Shown one piece after another: positions 1 through 6,339 of a stretch of 12,707 nucleotides of DNA. A model generated the notes under the pieces. The model saw only the letters and a list, made by a program, of their open reading frames with translations, made no database searches and had not been told where the DNA came from. The stretch spans positions 1 to 12,707 of the forward strand of contig JAXDKT010000155.1 of assembly GCA_034666965.1 (NCBI GenBank). The letters run 5' to 3'. The DNA is from Chersky-267 sp034666965 (GTDB lineage Bacteria > Chloroflexota > Limnocylindria > Limnocylindrales > CSP1-4). A program made the position numbers and the translations under genes. The stretch's first letter is position 1. Each line of letters starts with the position of its first letter.

Positions 1-246
1 CTTGCGGCAGTAGAGGAACCCCTTCTTGCGCATCCAGGTCCGGACGTGCGCGGGGTCGCCGTGGAACTCGAACGGCCCGGGGTTGATCGGCGGCTCGCCG
101 GCCCACGAGACTGGCGTCTCCGCCGCCACGATGTCGAGGATGTTCATCCGCCACGGCGTCCCGTCGATGATCTCGATGCAGCCGTCGCAGCGTACCGACA
201 CGTTGTCCTTGATGATCGTCGGGATGCGCACGCCGAGGTAGTCCAT
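1..246 (-). CDS. CDGC-motif small protein, partial (paralogue A)
   Basis: Function not recognised. Reading the minus strand from the ATG at 246 gives 82 codons with no stop before the window edge, so the C-terminus lies outside. The visible part aligns without gaps to the first 82 residues of the protein at 457-810, with about 52 of 82 positions identical (my hand count). Shared blocks include KDNV, RCDGC (Cys20, Cys23), GTPWR, NPGPF, DPAHVR and a CR pair at Cys80-Arg81. Conservation between paralogues makes this a real gene rather than a shadow frame. The Cys-x2-Cys pair plus later Cys and His residues suggests a small zinc-binding domain, which is inference. No Shine-Dalgarno precedes the ATG, but an extended -10-like box TGCTACCAT ends 9 nt before it. 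The gene is divergent from the tRNA and from its own paralogue. Confidence 0.82.
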   Translation of the reverse strand, partial: MDYLGVRIPTIIKDNVSVRCDGCIEIIDGTPWRMNILDIVAAETPVSWAGEPPINPGPFEFHGDPAHVRTWMRKKGFLYCRK

Positions 247-255
247 CGCGCCCGG

Positions 256-264
256 ATGGTAGCA
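256..264 (-). promoter_or_regulatory. Putative extended -10 box of the partial CDGC gene
   Basis: On the minus strand this reads TGCTACCAT, a TGn-extended -10 (TACCAT) whose last base is 9 nt from the ATG at 246. No Shine-Dalgarno lies in between and no convincing -35 is visible. The spacing predicts a transcript starting at or within a few bases of the start codon. The same box precedes the paralogue at 457. Confidence 0.5.
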
Positions 265-301
265 ATACGGCGAGTTACCGCCCGGATGGGCCGAGGGCGC
301 C

Positions 302-310
302 TGCTAGACT
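302..310 (+). promoter_or_regulatory. Putative extended -10 box of tRNA-Glu
   Basis: TGCTAGACT carries a TGn extension and the -10-like TAGACT, ending 12 nt before the first base of the mature tRNA. No good -35 is seen 16-18 nt upstream. Position and similarity to the other GCTAnnnT boxes in this window support the call. Confidence 0.45.
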
Positions 311-322
311 CGGCGACTCTTG

Positions 323-399
323 GCCCCCATCGTCTAGAGGCCTAGGACGCCACCCTTTCAAGGTGGAGATCAGGGGTTCGAATCCCCTTGGGGGCACCA
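323..399 (+). tRNA. trnE: tRNA-Glu (anticodon UUC), CCA encoded
   Basis: The cloverleaf can be folded by eye. The acceptor stem GCCCCCA (323-329) pairs with TGGGGGC (389-395). The anticodon stem CCACC (350-354) pairs with GGTGG (362-366) around loop CTTTCAA, giving anticodon TTC at 357-359, hence glutamate. The T stem AGGGG (372-376) pairs with CCCCT (384-388) around TTCGAAT. Discriminator A396 is followed by a genomically encoded CCA at 397-399. It decodes GAA, and GAG by wobble. It sits alone between two divergent paralogous genes. No T-run terminator follows, so 3' processing or termination is not evident from sequence. Confidence 0.97.
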
Positions 400-440
400 G
401 CTCCCGCCTCCTGCACGCGGCGGCCCCGGGCTCCTCCAGA

Positions 441-449
441 TGCTACGAT
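441..449 (+). promoter_or_regulatory. Putative extended -10 box of the CDGC gene at 457
   Basis: TGCTACGAT is a TGn-extended TACGAT ending 7 nt before the ATG at 457. There is no Shine-Dalgarno in the gap, so transcription probably starts at or near the A of the ATG (leaderless). No clear -35 is visible, which an extended -10 can tolerate. Confidence 0.55.
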
Positions 450-456
450 CGGGCCG

Positions 457-810
457 ATGGAGATCATGGGCGTCCAGATCCGGACGATCGTCAAGGACAA
501 CGTCGCCACGCGCTGCGACGGGTGCCTGGAGGTCATCCCGGGCACGCCCTGGCGGATCAACCTGCTGGACATCGTGTCGCCCGAGGCGGCGGCGTCCTGG
601 ACCGAGCGTCCCGCGATCAACCCGGGTCCGTTCCAGTTCCATCCCGATCCGGCTCACGTCCGCCGCTGGATGGCCGCCAAGGGCTATCTCTTCTGCCGAC
701 GGGGCGAGGTCCGCGAGCTGATGCGCCCGATCCCGATTCCGGGCGAGGCGCCGCGCTGGGGCCTGTGCGACGGCCTCCATCGCGACGCCCACGAGCTCGT
801 GCCCGCCTGA
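457..810 (+). CDS. CDGC-motif small protein (paralogue B)
   Basis: Function not recognised; 117 residues. I start it at the ATG at 457, because the longer frame runs back into the tRNA and the paralogue aligns from this methionine. Cysteines fall at 20 and 23 (RCDGC), 80 (FCRR) and 104 (GLCDG), with His62, His67, His108 and His112, so a structural zinc site of four Cys, or Cys plus His, is plausible but inferred. Other family landmarks are IVKDNV, GTPWR, NPGPF and DPAHVRRW. There is no signal peptide or membrane segment, so it is probably cytosolic. It is about 63% identical to the divergent copy over the 82 residues visible there. The downstream membrane protein starts 27 bp after its stop, suggesting co-transcription. 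The promoter box 7 nt upstream and the lack of a Shine-Dalgarno suggest a leaderless mRNA. Confidence 0.85.
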   Translation: MEIMGVQIRTIVKDNVATRCDGCLEVIPGTPWRINLLDIVSPEAAASWTERPAINPGPFQFHPDPAHVRRWMAAKGYLFCRRGEVRELMRPIPIPGEAPRWGLCDGLHRDAHELVPA

Positions 811-837
811 CATCCCGGCCGACCGGAGCGACGAGCC

Positions 838-1896
838 GTGAACCTGACCATCGTGTTGCCCGCCCTGACCTCGATCCTGGCCCTGGTCTTCAGCCTCCTG
901 CTCTTCGAGCAATGGCTCGGGCGGCGGCGGGCCTACCAGCTGGTATGGGCCGTCGGGATGCTGTTCTTCGGGATCGCCTCCGGCTGCGAGGCGATCGCCG
1001 CGATCGGCACCTGGAACGAGCTGCTGTACCGGACCTGGTACCTGACCGGGGCGGTCTGGACGGCGGGCTGGCTCGGTCTCGGAACCGCCTTCCTGCTGGG
1101 GCGCACCCGGTTCGGCTACACCTTCGCGTTGTGTCTGGTGCTGGCCGGGATCTTCACCCTGCTGACCCAGCGACGTTATGACTATCCCGGCGCCGGCAGC
1201 GCGCCCGTGCTGTACCTCATCGGGGCGGTCGTCCTGTCCGTGGCCATCGCGGTGGAGACCTATTTCGCCAATGAGCGCTGGCCGATCCTGGCCGCCGTCG
1301 CGGTCATCGGGGTGACGGTCCTCAGCCTCGCGATCATGGTCACGACCACGCTGCCGGCGCCCGGCTATGCGCTCGATTCGGCGACCGGCGTCCCGACCGG
1401 TGACCTCTTCCCGGGCACGCTGCGGCTGCTTACCCCGTTCATGAACATCACCGGTGGGATCGCCCTGATCCTGGGCGCGATCTTCTCGGCTTATGTGTTC
1501 ATGCCCAAGCATCGGCGGCTGGACTATTCGCTCGATCCCAACCAGCCCGGCGATCAGTTCCTGTTCAACCTGCTCATCGCGCCGGTCGCGATCGCGGTCA
1601 ACCTGGTCACGTCGATCCCGCTCGCGATCCGGGCTGCCCGCGCGCGCCGGATCAACAGCCGCGTGCCGGCCACGATCCTGATTGCGATCGGCGGCCTGCT
1701 GGCCAGCGGCGGCGACGCGCTCAACCGCTTTGGCATCACCGCCTATTTCCAGGTCGGCAAGTTCCTGGCCGTGCTCTTCCTGCTGGCCGGTTTCCTGGTC
1801 TCGACCGAGGTCTTCCGCGAGATCCGGGTGCCATTCACCCGCCTGCGCCTGCGCACGGCCGCCGCCGACTCCAGCACCGAGGCCTCGGCCGAATGA
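838..1896 (+). CDS. Ten-helix integral membrane protein, unknown function
   Basis: Family not recognised; 352 residues. It begins with GTG, preceded by GGAG at 825-828 with a 9-nt spacer. About ten hydrophobic segments are visible: residues near 5-25, 33-57, 62-87, 93-109, 121-145, 148-172, 197-223, 239-261, 275-296 and 304-326. The short tail after the last helix is Arg-rich, then Ser/Glu-rich (TRLRLRTAAA, then STEAS). The loop between helices 8 and 9 is strongly basic (RAARARRIN), as expected for a cytoplasmic side. No catalytic motif, nucleotide-binding motif or transporter signature is seen. Its neighbours are the CDGC-motif gene 27 bp upstream, probably the same transcript, and an EamA transporter 47 bp downstream with its own promoter-like box. 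It could be a small transporter, a sensor membrane domain or an orphan structural protein; nothing visible decides. Confidence 0.85.
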   Translation: MNLTIVLPALTSILALVFSLLLFEQWLGRRRAYQLVWAVGMLFFGIASGCEAIAAIGTWNELLYRTWYLTGAVWTAGWLGLGTAFLLGRTRFGYTFALCLVLAGIFTLLTQRRYDYPGAGSAPVLYLIGAVVLSVAIAVETYFANERWPILAAVAVIGVTVLSLAIMVTTTLPAPGYALDSATGVPTGDLFPGTLRLLTPFMNITGGIALILGAIFSAYVFMPKHRRLDYSLDPNQPGDQFLFNLLIAPVAIAVNLVTSIPLAIRAARARRINSRVPATILIAIGGLLASGGDALNRFGITAYFQVGKFLAVLFLLAGFLVSTEVFREIRVPFTRLRLRTAAADSSTEASAE

Positions 1897-1929
1897 GCTG
1901 AGGGCGGCCAACACCCGCCGCCGGCGGCC

Positions 1930-1937
1930 GCTACGCT
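1930..1937 (+). promoter_or_regulatory. Putative -10 box of the EamA transporter gene
   Basis: GCTACGCT contains TACGCT ending 6 nt before the ATG at 1944. No Shine-Dalgarno precedes the ATG. The spacing fits a leaderless transcript. No clear -35 is present. Confidence 0.45.
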
Positions 1938-1943
1938 TCCGCG

Positions 1944-2978
1944 ATGCCGCTCGACCAGCGCAGGATGGTGCTCGGAACGCTGGCCGTCGTCGTGGCGGCC
2001 TGCATGTTCGGGATCCTCGGTCCGGTCTCGCGCCTGGCCAGCGACCGGGCCGGCGTCGAGACGGTCGCGTTCGTCACCTGGCGGGCCCTGCTCGGCGCGG
2101 TGGTCGTGGGCTGCCTCGTTGCGGTCCGCACGATGCGCGGGCGACCGCTCCTCGGGATCGGGTCGATCCCGGTCCGGGCCTGGGCCTCGTTGCTCGCCGC
2201 CGTGGCCTGCGGGGTCGTCCTCAACCTGGCCGTCTTCATCGCCTTCACCCGGATCACCGTGGCCCTGGCACTGCTGGGGTTCTACACCTATCCGGCGATG
2301 GTCACCGTGGCGGTCATCGTCATCGAGCGACGCCGTCCCGATCGGGTCCAGCTCGCGGCCCTGGCGATGGCCACGGTCGGCATGGCGATCGTCGTGCTCG
2401 GCGGGGTGGACCCCGCGGTCGGCCTCACCTTCGACCTGCTCGGCCTCGGCCTGGCGCTCGTGGCGGCGGTCGCCCAGACCGGCTTCGTGCTCGTCAGCCG
2501 CCATGGCTTTGCCACGGTCCCGATCGACCAGGCCTCGTTCGTGGTCCTCGGTGGCAGCTTCCTCGGGTTCCTGGCCATCGCCCTGCTGACCGGCGCCGGT
2601 CCGGCCGTCGCCGGCCCATTGTCGAATCCGATCGCCTGGCCCTACGTCGTCCTCGGGGGCGTGCTCGGCGCGGGCATCCCGACGACCCTGTTCCTGCTCG
2701 GGATCCGCTGGATCGGCGGCGTCCGAGCCGGCATCCTGGCCCTGCTCGAACCGGTCGTGGGCGCACTCCTGGCGGCGCTCCTGCTGGGGGAATCCTTGCG
2801 GGAGATCCAGCTCGTCGGTGGTGCCCTCGTGCTTGCCGCGGCGTTCCTGCTCCAGCGGGCCCCGGGACGCTCGGGTCCGGAGTCCGAGCCCGCCGTCGAC
2901 CCGCCGCCGATCCTCACGGGCGCCCCCGGTCAACCGTCGAACGTCGGTTCGGGAGTCGGTCCGGCGCCTCTCGACTGA
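1944..2978 (+). CDS. EamA/DMT-superfamily membrane transporter
   Basis: A 344-residue polytopic protein with the pattern of drug/metabolite transporters: two homologous halves of five helices each. Helix 1 has the typical AACMFGILGPVSRLA stretch. The end of the first half has FYTYPAMVTVAVIVIERRR, a helix closed by a basic loop. The end of the second half has ALLEPVVGALLAALLLGE followed by a further helix, the family's usual carboxy-terminal signature. The last 40 or so residues are Pro/Gly/Ser-rich and probably disordered cytoplasm. Substrate cannot be told from sequence; known members export amino acids, metabolites, nucleotide sugars or drugs. It starts at ATG without a Shine-Dalgarno, 6 nt after TACGCT. 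galU follows after 62 bp but has its own TATACT box, so the two are probably separate transcription units. Confidence 0.9.
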   Translation: MPLDQRRMVLGTLAVVVAACMFGILGPVSRLASDRAGVETVAFVTWRALLGAVVVGCLVAVRTMRGRPLLGIGSIPVRAWASLLAAVACGVVLNLAVFIAFTRITVALALLGFYTYPAMVTVAVIVIERRRPDRVQLAALAMATVGMAIVVLGGVDPAVGLTFDLLGLGLALVAAVAQTGFVLVSRHGFATVPIDQASFVVLGGSFLGFLAIALLTGAGPAVAGPLSNPIAWPYVVLGGVLGAGIPTTLFLLGIRWIGGVRAGILALLEPVVGALLAALLLGESLREIQLVGGALVLAAAFLLQRAPGRSGPESEPAVDPPPILTGAPGQPSNVGSGVGPAPLD

Positions 2979-3001
2979 CCGGCCGCGAGACACCTCGGGG
3001 G

Positions 3002-3007
3002 TATACT
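3002..3007 (+). promoter_or_regulatory. Putative -10 box upstream of galU
   Basis: TATACT is the closest match to a consensus -10 in this GC-rich window and lies 33 nt before the galU ATG, leaving a short leader that contains the GAGG Shine-Dalgarno at 3033-3036. No convincing -35 is found at 16-18 nt spacing. Confidence 0.5.
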
Positions 3008-3040
3008 CGGCCGGTCCACGAGTGCCGTCCCCGAGGTTCG

Positions 3041-3919
3041 ATGCGAGTCCGCAAAGCCGTTTTCCCCGCCGCCGGATGGGGCACCCGCTTCCTGCCGGCC
3101 ACGAAGGCGCAGCCCAAGGAGATGCTCCCGCTCGTCGACAAACCGGTGATCCAGTACGCGGTCGAGGAGGCCGTCGCCGCCGGCATCGAACAGGTCATCA
3201 TCGTCACGTCGAGCCAGAAGCGGGCGATCGAGGATCACTTCGACCTCTCGTACGAGCTCGAGCACCTGCTCGAGGAGCGCGGCGACGTCGAGATGCTGCG
3301 GCGCATCCGCCACATCAGCGACCTCGCCCAGATCGCCTACATCCGCCAGAAGGAGCAGCTCGGGCTGGGGCACGCGGTGCTCATGGCCAAGGAGCTGATC
3401 GGCCACGAGCCGTTTGCGGTCATCCTGTCCGACGACGTCCTCGTCGCCGACCGACCGGCGATCGGGCAGCTGATGCACGTCTACGACCAGACCCACGCAT
3501 CGGTGATCGCGGTCACCGAGGTTCCCCATGACGAGACCGGTCGCTACGGCGTCATCGATCCCGAGCCCGCCGGCGACGGCCTCGACCATGGACGGTTGCA
3601 CCGGGTCAAGGGCGTCGTGGAGAAGCCCGACCCATCGGTGGCGCCCTCGAACCTGGCCATCATCGGGCGCTACATCCTGACCCCCAAGATCTTCGACAAG
3701 CTGGAACAGACCCAGCGCGGCACCGGCGGCGAGATCCAGCTGACCGATGCGATCGAGGCCCTCATGGAGGAGCAGGCGGTCTACGCCTACGAGTTCGAGG
3801 GGACCCGCTACGACGCGGGCACGACGATGGGCTGGCTCAAGGCATCGGTGGAGCTTGCCCTCATGCGACCGGAGCTGTCGGCCGAGTTCCGCGACTACCT
3901 GGCCAACCTGGCCCTCTGA
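3041..3919 (+). CDS. galU: UTP-glucose-1-phosphate uridylyltransferase (UDP-glucose pyrophosphorylase)
   Basis: Makes UDP-glucose and pyrophosphate from UTP and glucose 1-phosphate in the cytosol, supplying glucosyl donors for envelope polysaccharides, glycolipids and trehalose or galactose metabolism. At 292 residues it is the usual bacterial GalU length. The nucleotide-binding signature AAGWGTRFLPATKAQPKEM is at residues 10-28. LVDKPVIQYAVEEA follows at 31-44, the acidic metal/nucleotide site ILSDD at 128-132, VEKP at 193-196, and the late block GGEIQLTDAI at 229-238 with YDAGTTMGWL at 257-266. All are canonical apart from LSDD where LPDD is common. The ATG at 3041 is chosen because it matches the family N-terminus; the frame stays open far upstream but overlaps the transporter gene. 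GAGG at 3033-3036 is the Shine-Dalgarno. Close relatives such as glucose-1-phosphate thymidylyltransferase differ in these blocks and are unlikely. Confidence 0.96.
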   Translation: MRVRKAVFPAAGWGTRFLPATKAQPKEMLPLVDKPVIQYAVEEAVAAGIEQVIIVTSSQKRAIEDHFDLSYELEHLLEERGDVEMLRRIRHISDLAQIAYIRQKEQLGLGHAVLMAKELIGHEPFAVILSDDVLVADRPAIGQLMHVYDQTHASVIAVTEVPHDETGRYGVIDPEPAGDGLDHGRLHRVKGVVEKPDPSVAPSNLAIIGRYILTPKIFDKLEQTQRGTGGEIQLTDAIEALMEEQAVYAYEFEGTRYDAGTTMGWLKASVELALMRPELSAEFRDYLANLAL

Positions 3920-3938
3920 GTCGTTCGCCCGGGTGGGG

Positions 3939-3944
3939 TACGAT
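3939..3944 (+). promoter_or_regulatory. Putative -10 box upstream of the PASTA kinase gene
   Basis: TACGAT in the context GGTACGATG lies 20 nt after the galU stop. If used, the kinase mRNA would carry a leader of roughly 105-110 nt. A 7-bp inverted repeat (GCCGGCC at 3945-3951, GGCCGGC at 3963-3969) follows at once and could form a hairpin at or near the 5' end. No clear -35. Confidence 0.35.
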
Positions 3945-3969
3945 GCCGGCCGGCAAGCTCATGGCCGGC
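3945..3969 (+). other. Inverted repeat in the galU-kinase intergenic region
   Basis: GCCGGCC (3945-3951) and GGCCGGC (3963-3969) are exact reverse complements separated by 11 nt. This could be a weak, T-run-less terminator for galU, a hairpin at the 5' end of the kinase leader, or chance in GC-rich DNA. Nothing in the sequence decides between these. Confidence 0.3.
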
Positions 3970-4057
3970 GATTCGTCGGCTCGCTGGCGCATCGACGCCG
4001 GACCACCAAACGCCAGGTCACATCGGCCGCGTGCGTCACACAATCGAGGAATCAAGC

Positions 4058-5911
4058 TTGGCGGAGATCGGAAGTGTCCTCGGGGGTCGGTATCGTCTGG
4101 TCGAGCTGCTCGGTCAGGGCGGCATGGCCACGATCTTCCGCGCGACCGACAGCCAGCTCGGCCGCGACGTCGCCGTCAAGATTCTGCGTCCAGAGTACGG
4201 TCGCGATCCCGACTTCACCGCCCGCTTCCGGATGGAGGCGCAGGCCGTCGCCTCGCTGAGCTCACCCAACATCGTGGCGGTCCACGACTTCGGGATGGAC
4301 CCCGCCGGCCCGTTCATCGTGATGGACTATGTCGATGGCGAGGACCTGGCCACGCTCCTGCGCCGCACCGGTCCGCTACCGGGCCCACGATCGGCCCGGA
4401 TCGCAGCCGAGGTGGCGCGCGGTCTGGCCGCCGCGCACGCCCGTGGGATCGTCCACCGCGATATCAAGCCGGGCAACATCCTGCTGGCCCAGGACGGTCG
4501 GGTCCAGGTCACCGACTTCGGGATCGCGCGGGCGATCGCCGAAGCCCAGATGACCCTGCCCGGGACGACCCTCGGGTCGGTCCAGTACATGAGCCCCGAG
4601 CAGGCCCGCGGCGAGACCGCGACCGAGCGCTCCGACATCTACTCGCTGGGCGTCGTCCTGTTCGAGATGCTCGCCGGCCGGCGTCCGTTCGAGGGTGACA
4701 GCGCGGCATCGATCGCGATGGCGCGGCTGACTCCCCCGGAGCCGATGCCATCGGCCTACCGGGCCGGGATCCCGCCCGTTCTCGAGGCGATCTGCCGCAA
4801 GGCGATGGCGATCGACCCGGCCGAGCGGTTCCAGACCGCCAGCGCCATGGCCGCGGCGCTCGACGACCAGCTCGCCGATCGGGCCGCCGGGGCCGCTTCG
4901 GCGGCCGTCCTCGGTGGCGCCGCCGCCGCAACCGTGGCCTCGGGCGTCGCCCGGGCCAACCCGACCCGGGGCATTCCCTACGGGCCTGAGGCCTACGCCG
5001 CTGCAGGCGACCGGACGCCGCCACCGCCACCCGCGGCGCGGGCCATGCCGCCCGACGACCGGGACGACGGTGGCCCGGGACCATGGGCCTGGATCGCCGG
5101 CCTGCTCGGGCTGGGCATCCTGGCCGCCGTCGGCTTTCTCGCCTTCAAGCTCCTGACGGGTGGCCCCGCTCCGGTCGCCGAGCAGGTGGTGGTCCCTAAC
5201 TTCGTGGGCCAGACGCTCGAGCAAGCCAGGCCGCTGGCCGAGGCGAAGGGCCTCCTCCTGGTGCCCACCAAGTTCGTCAAGAGCGGCGACAAGCCCGAGG
5301 GCACGATCACCGAGCAGAGTCCGCCACCCGACCAGCCCGTCGCCAAGGGCTCCACGATCAGCGTCACGGTCGTCACCGGACAGGCTCTGGTGGCGGTACC
5401 GGACCTGCGCAATCTGCCCCTGGACCAGGCGCTCACGGCGCTGATCGGCGCCGGCCTGACCCCGGGCGTCAGGACCGACGCGTTCGACCCGGTGGTGCCG
5501 CCGGGCGCGGTGATCTCGAGCTCGCCCGCGACCGGCACCCCGGTTGCCACGGGCACGACCGTCGACTACGTCGTGTCCAAGGGTCCCGAGCCCACCCCGA
5601 CGCCGTCGCCGACACCGACCCCGGCACCCACGCCGACCGCCGCGCCGACCGCCCCACCGACCGCCCCACCGCTCAACACGGTCGGCGAGTACCGCTGTCA
5701 GAGGCTGGACGAAGCCAAGGCCGACATCGTTGCCGATGGCTTCACCGTCGGGACCGTGACGGCGCAGCCCCCCGGCTACACGGCCGCCGATGACTCGTTC
5801 GTCTACCAGCAGCTCCCGGACAAGGGCAAGAAGCGCGCCCCCGGTACGCCGATCAATCTGGGCGTCTACGACCCGGCGTCGTATCCCTTCCCGACCTGCC
5901 CGCCCGCCTGA
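4058..5911 (+). CDS. pknB: Membrane Ser/Thr protein kinase with PASTA domains
   Basis: A PknB/PrkC/StkP-type Hanks kinase that would phosphorylate proteins on Ser/Thr in response to wall-derived ligands. The TTG at 4058 gives 617 residues and is chosen because GAGGA (4046-4050) sits 7 nt upstream; the in-frame GTG at 4031 lacks this. Kinase domain is near 11-270: glycine loop LGQGGMA (18-24), VAVK Lys41, HRDIKPGN with Asp135, DFG at 153-155, and activation segment to YMSPEQ (177-182) with Thr/Ser candidates. An Ala/Pro-rich juxtamembrane stretch leads to one helix near 343-366. Outside are PASTA 1 (about 376-440) and PASTA 2 (about 443-508). A Pro/Thr linker (512-538) leads to a divergent third PASTA-like unit (about 541-605) with Cys547; Cys614 lies just beyond it. 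The usual partners (PP2C phosphatase, FtsW/RodA, penicillin-binding protein) are not adjacent; galU lies upstream. Confidence 0.95.
   Translation: MAEIGSVLGGRYRLVELLGQGGMATIFRATDSQLGRDVAVKILRPEYGRDPDFTARFRMEAQAVASLSSPNIVAVHDFGMDPAGPFIVMDYVDGEDLATLLRRTGPLPGPRSARIAAEVARGLAAAHARGIVHRDIKPGNILLAQDGRVQVTDFGIARAIAEAQMTLPGTTLGSVQYMSPEQARGETATERSDIYSLGVVLFEMLAGRRPFEGDSAASIAMARLTPPEPMPSAYRAGIPPVLEAICRKAMAIDPAERFQTASAMAAALDDQLADRAAGAASAAVLGGAAAATVASGVARANPTRGIPYGPEAYAAAGDRTPPPPPAARAMPPDDRDDGGPGPWAWIAGLLGLGILAAVGFLAFKLLTGGPAPVAEQVVVPNFVGQTLEQARPLAEAKGLLLVPTKFVKSGDKPEGTITEQSPPPDQPVAKGSTISVTVVTGQALVAVPDLRNLPLDQALTALIGAGLTPGVRTDAFDPVVPPGAVISSSPATGTPVATGTTVDYVVSKGPEPTPTPSPTPTPAPTPTAAPTAPPTAPPLNTVGEYRCQRLDEAKADIVADGFTVGTVTAQPPGYTAADDSFVYQQLPDKGKKRAPGTPINLGVYDPASYPFPTCPPA
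5591..5671 (+). repeat. Low-complexity Pro/Thr-coding repeat inside the kinase gene
   Basis: This stretch encodes the TPTPSPTP-type linker between PASTA 2 and the third PASTA-like unit. It contains a perfect 12-bp tandem duplication, CCGACCGCCCCA at 5645-5656 and again at 5657-5668, so linker length may vary between strains by slippage in whole codons. Confidence 0.8.
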
Positions 5912-5932
5912 ATCGCGACTGCCGAGGGCGGC

Positions 5933-6277
5933 TCAGGCGTCGATCTCAACCCAGAAGCGGGACGGTGGGTCGAGGGGCGGCTCAGGGCCGAGCGGGATCC
6001 CGCGTGGGTCGGCCGGTCCGAACGGGCGTTCGGCCGGGGCCGGGTCGGGCGGTCGCGCATCGGCGACCAGCGTGGTGCCCGGAGTCCAGCAGGCCCGGAT
6101 CTCGTCACCGTCCAGCGCGCTGCGCCCGCGGTCGAGTCCGCAATAGCCCAGGCGACCAAAGACAGCGTGGCGGAAGTTCGCGCAGGTCGCGCAGCTCGTG
6201 CTCGAGCGGCGGCAGACCCAGCAGCGTGCGGCCTCGGCCTGGGGTGTCCCGCAGTGGGGGCAGTGCCACATCGGCAT
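5933..6277 (-). CDS. Small eight-cysteine zinc-ribbon protein
   Basis: Function not recognised; 114 residues. The first half has two apparent metal sites. CPHC (Cys6, Cys9) pairs with CWVC (Cys19, Cys22) as a rubredoxin-like zinc ribbon. CATC (Cys29, Cys32) plus Cys46 (GYCGLD) and Cys63 (RACW) may form a second. The C-terminal half is Pro-rich (PPDPAPAERP and onward) and looks disordered. There is no membrane segment or signal, so it is probably cytosolic. It starts at ATG 6277 with no Shine-Dalgarno; TACCAT lies 6 nt upstream, with TCGACA as a good -35 at 17-nt spacing, the best-formed promoter in the window. It is convergent with the PASTA kinase (21 bp between stops) and lies downstream of the Ig-like protein gene on the same strand. 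A nucleic-acid or protein-binding adaptor is plausible but unproven. Confidence 0.85.
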   Translation of the reverse strand: MPMWHCPHCGTPQAEAARCWVCRRSSTSCATCANFRHAVFGRLGYCGLDRGRSALDGDEIRACWTPGTTLVADARPPDPAPAERPFGPADPRGIPLGPEPPLDPPSRFWVEIDA

Positions 6278-6283
6278 GCGCCG

Positions 6284-6312
6284 ATGGTAGCTGCGCCGTG
6301 GACGGCTGTCGA
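6284..6312 (-). promoter_or_regulatory. Promoter of the zinc-ribbon gene (TCGACA-17-TACCAT)
   Basis: On the minus strand, TCGACA (6312-6307) is one mismatch from the TTGACA -35. It is separated by 17 nt from TACCAT (6289-6284), whose last base is 6 nt from the ATG at 6277. The -10 is preceded by GC, giving the same GCTACCAT core seen elsewhere in the window. A leaderless transcript is expected. Confidence 0.6.
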
Positions 6313-6339
6313 GCTCAGCTCAGCCGCCGCCGGCGGGCG

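Noticed and set aside
370..1914. A long open frame on the minus strand (over 500 codons) opposite the CDGC and membrane protein genes
   Set aside because: Its translation is dominated by Arg, Asp, Gln and Gly with no domain, and it runs into the tRNA. It is the typical by-product of GC-rich third positions opposite real genes.
1743..2993. A minus-strand open frame opposite the EamA transporter
   Set aside because: Composition is extremely Asp/Arg/Glu/His-rich with no motif, while the plus strand gives a clean DMT transporter.
1682..3040. Upstream extension of the galU reading frame
   Set aside because: The frame is open but overlaps the transporter gene with Arg/Pro-rich shadow sequence; GalU homology begins at the ATG at 3041.
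4031..4057. In-frame GTG at 4031 as the kinase start
   Set aside because: It has no Shine-Dalgarno, whereas the TTG at 4058 has GAGGA at 7 nt and matches the usual short lead to the kinase domain.
5905..5939. Inverted repeat CGCCTGA / TCAGGCG spanning the convergent stops of the kinase and zinc-ribbon genes, as a bidirectional terminator
   Set aside because: The stem is only 7 bp with a 21-nt loop and no T-run. It arises simply because both genes end in GCC-TGA.
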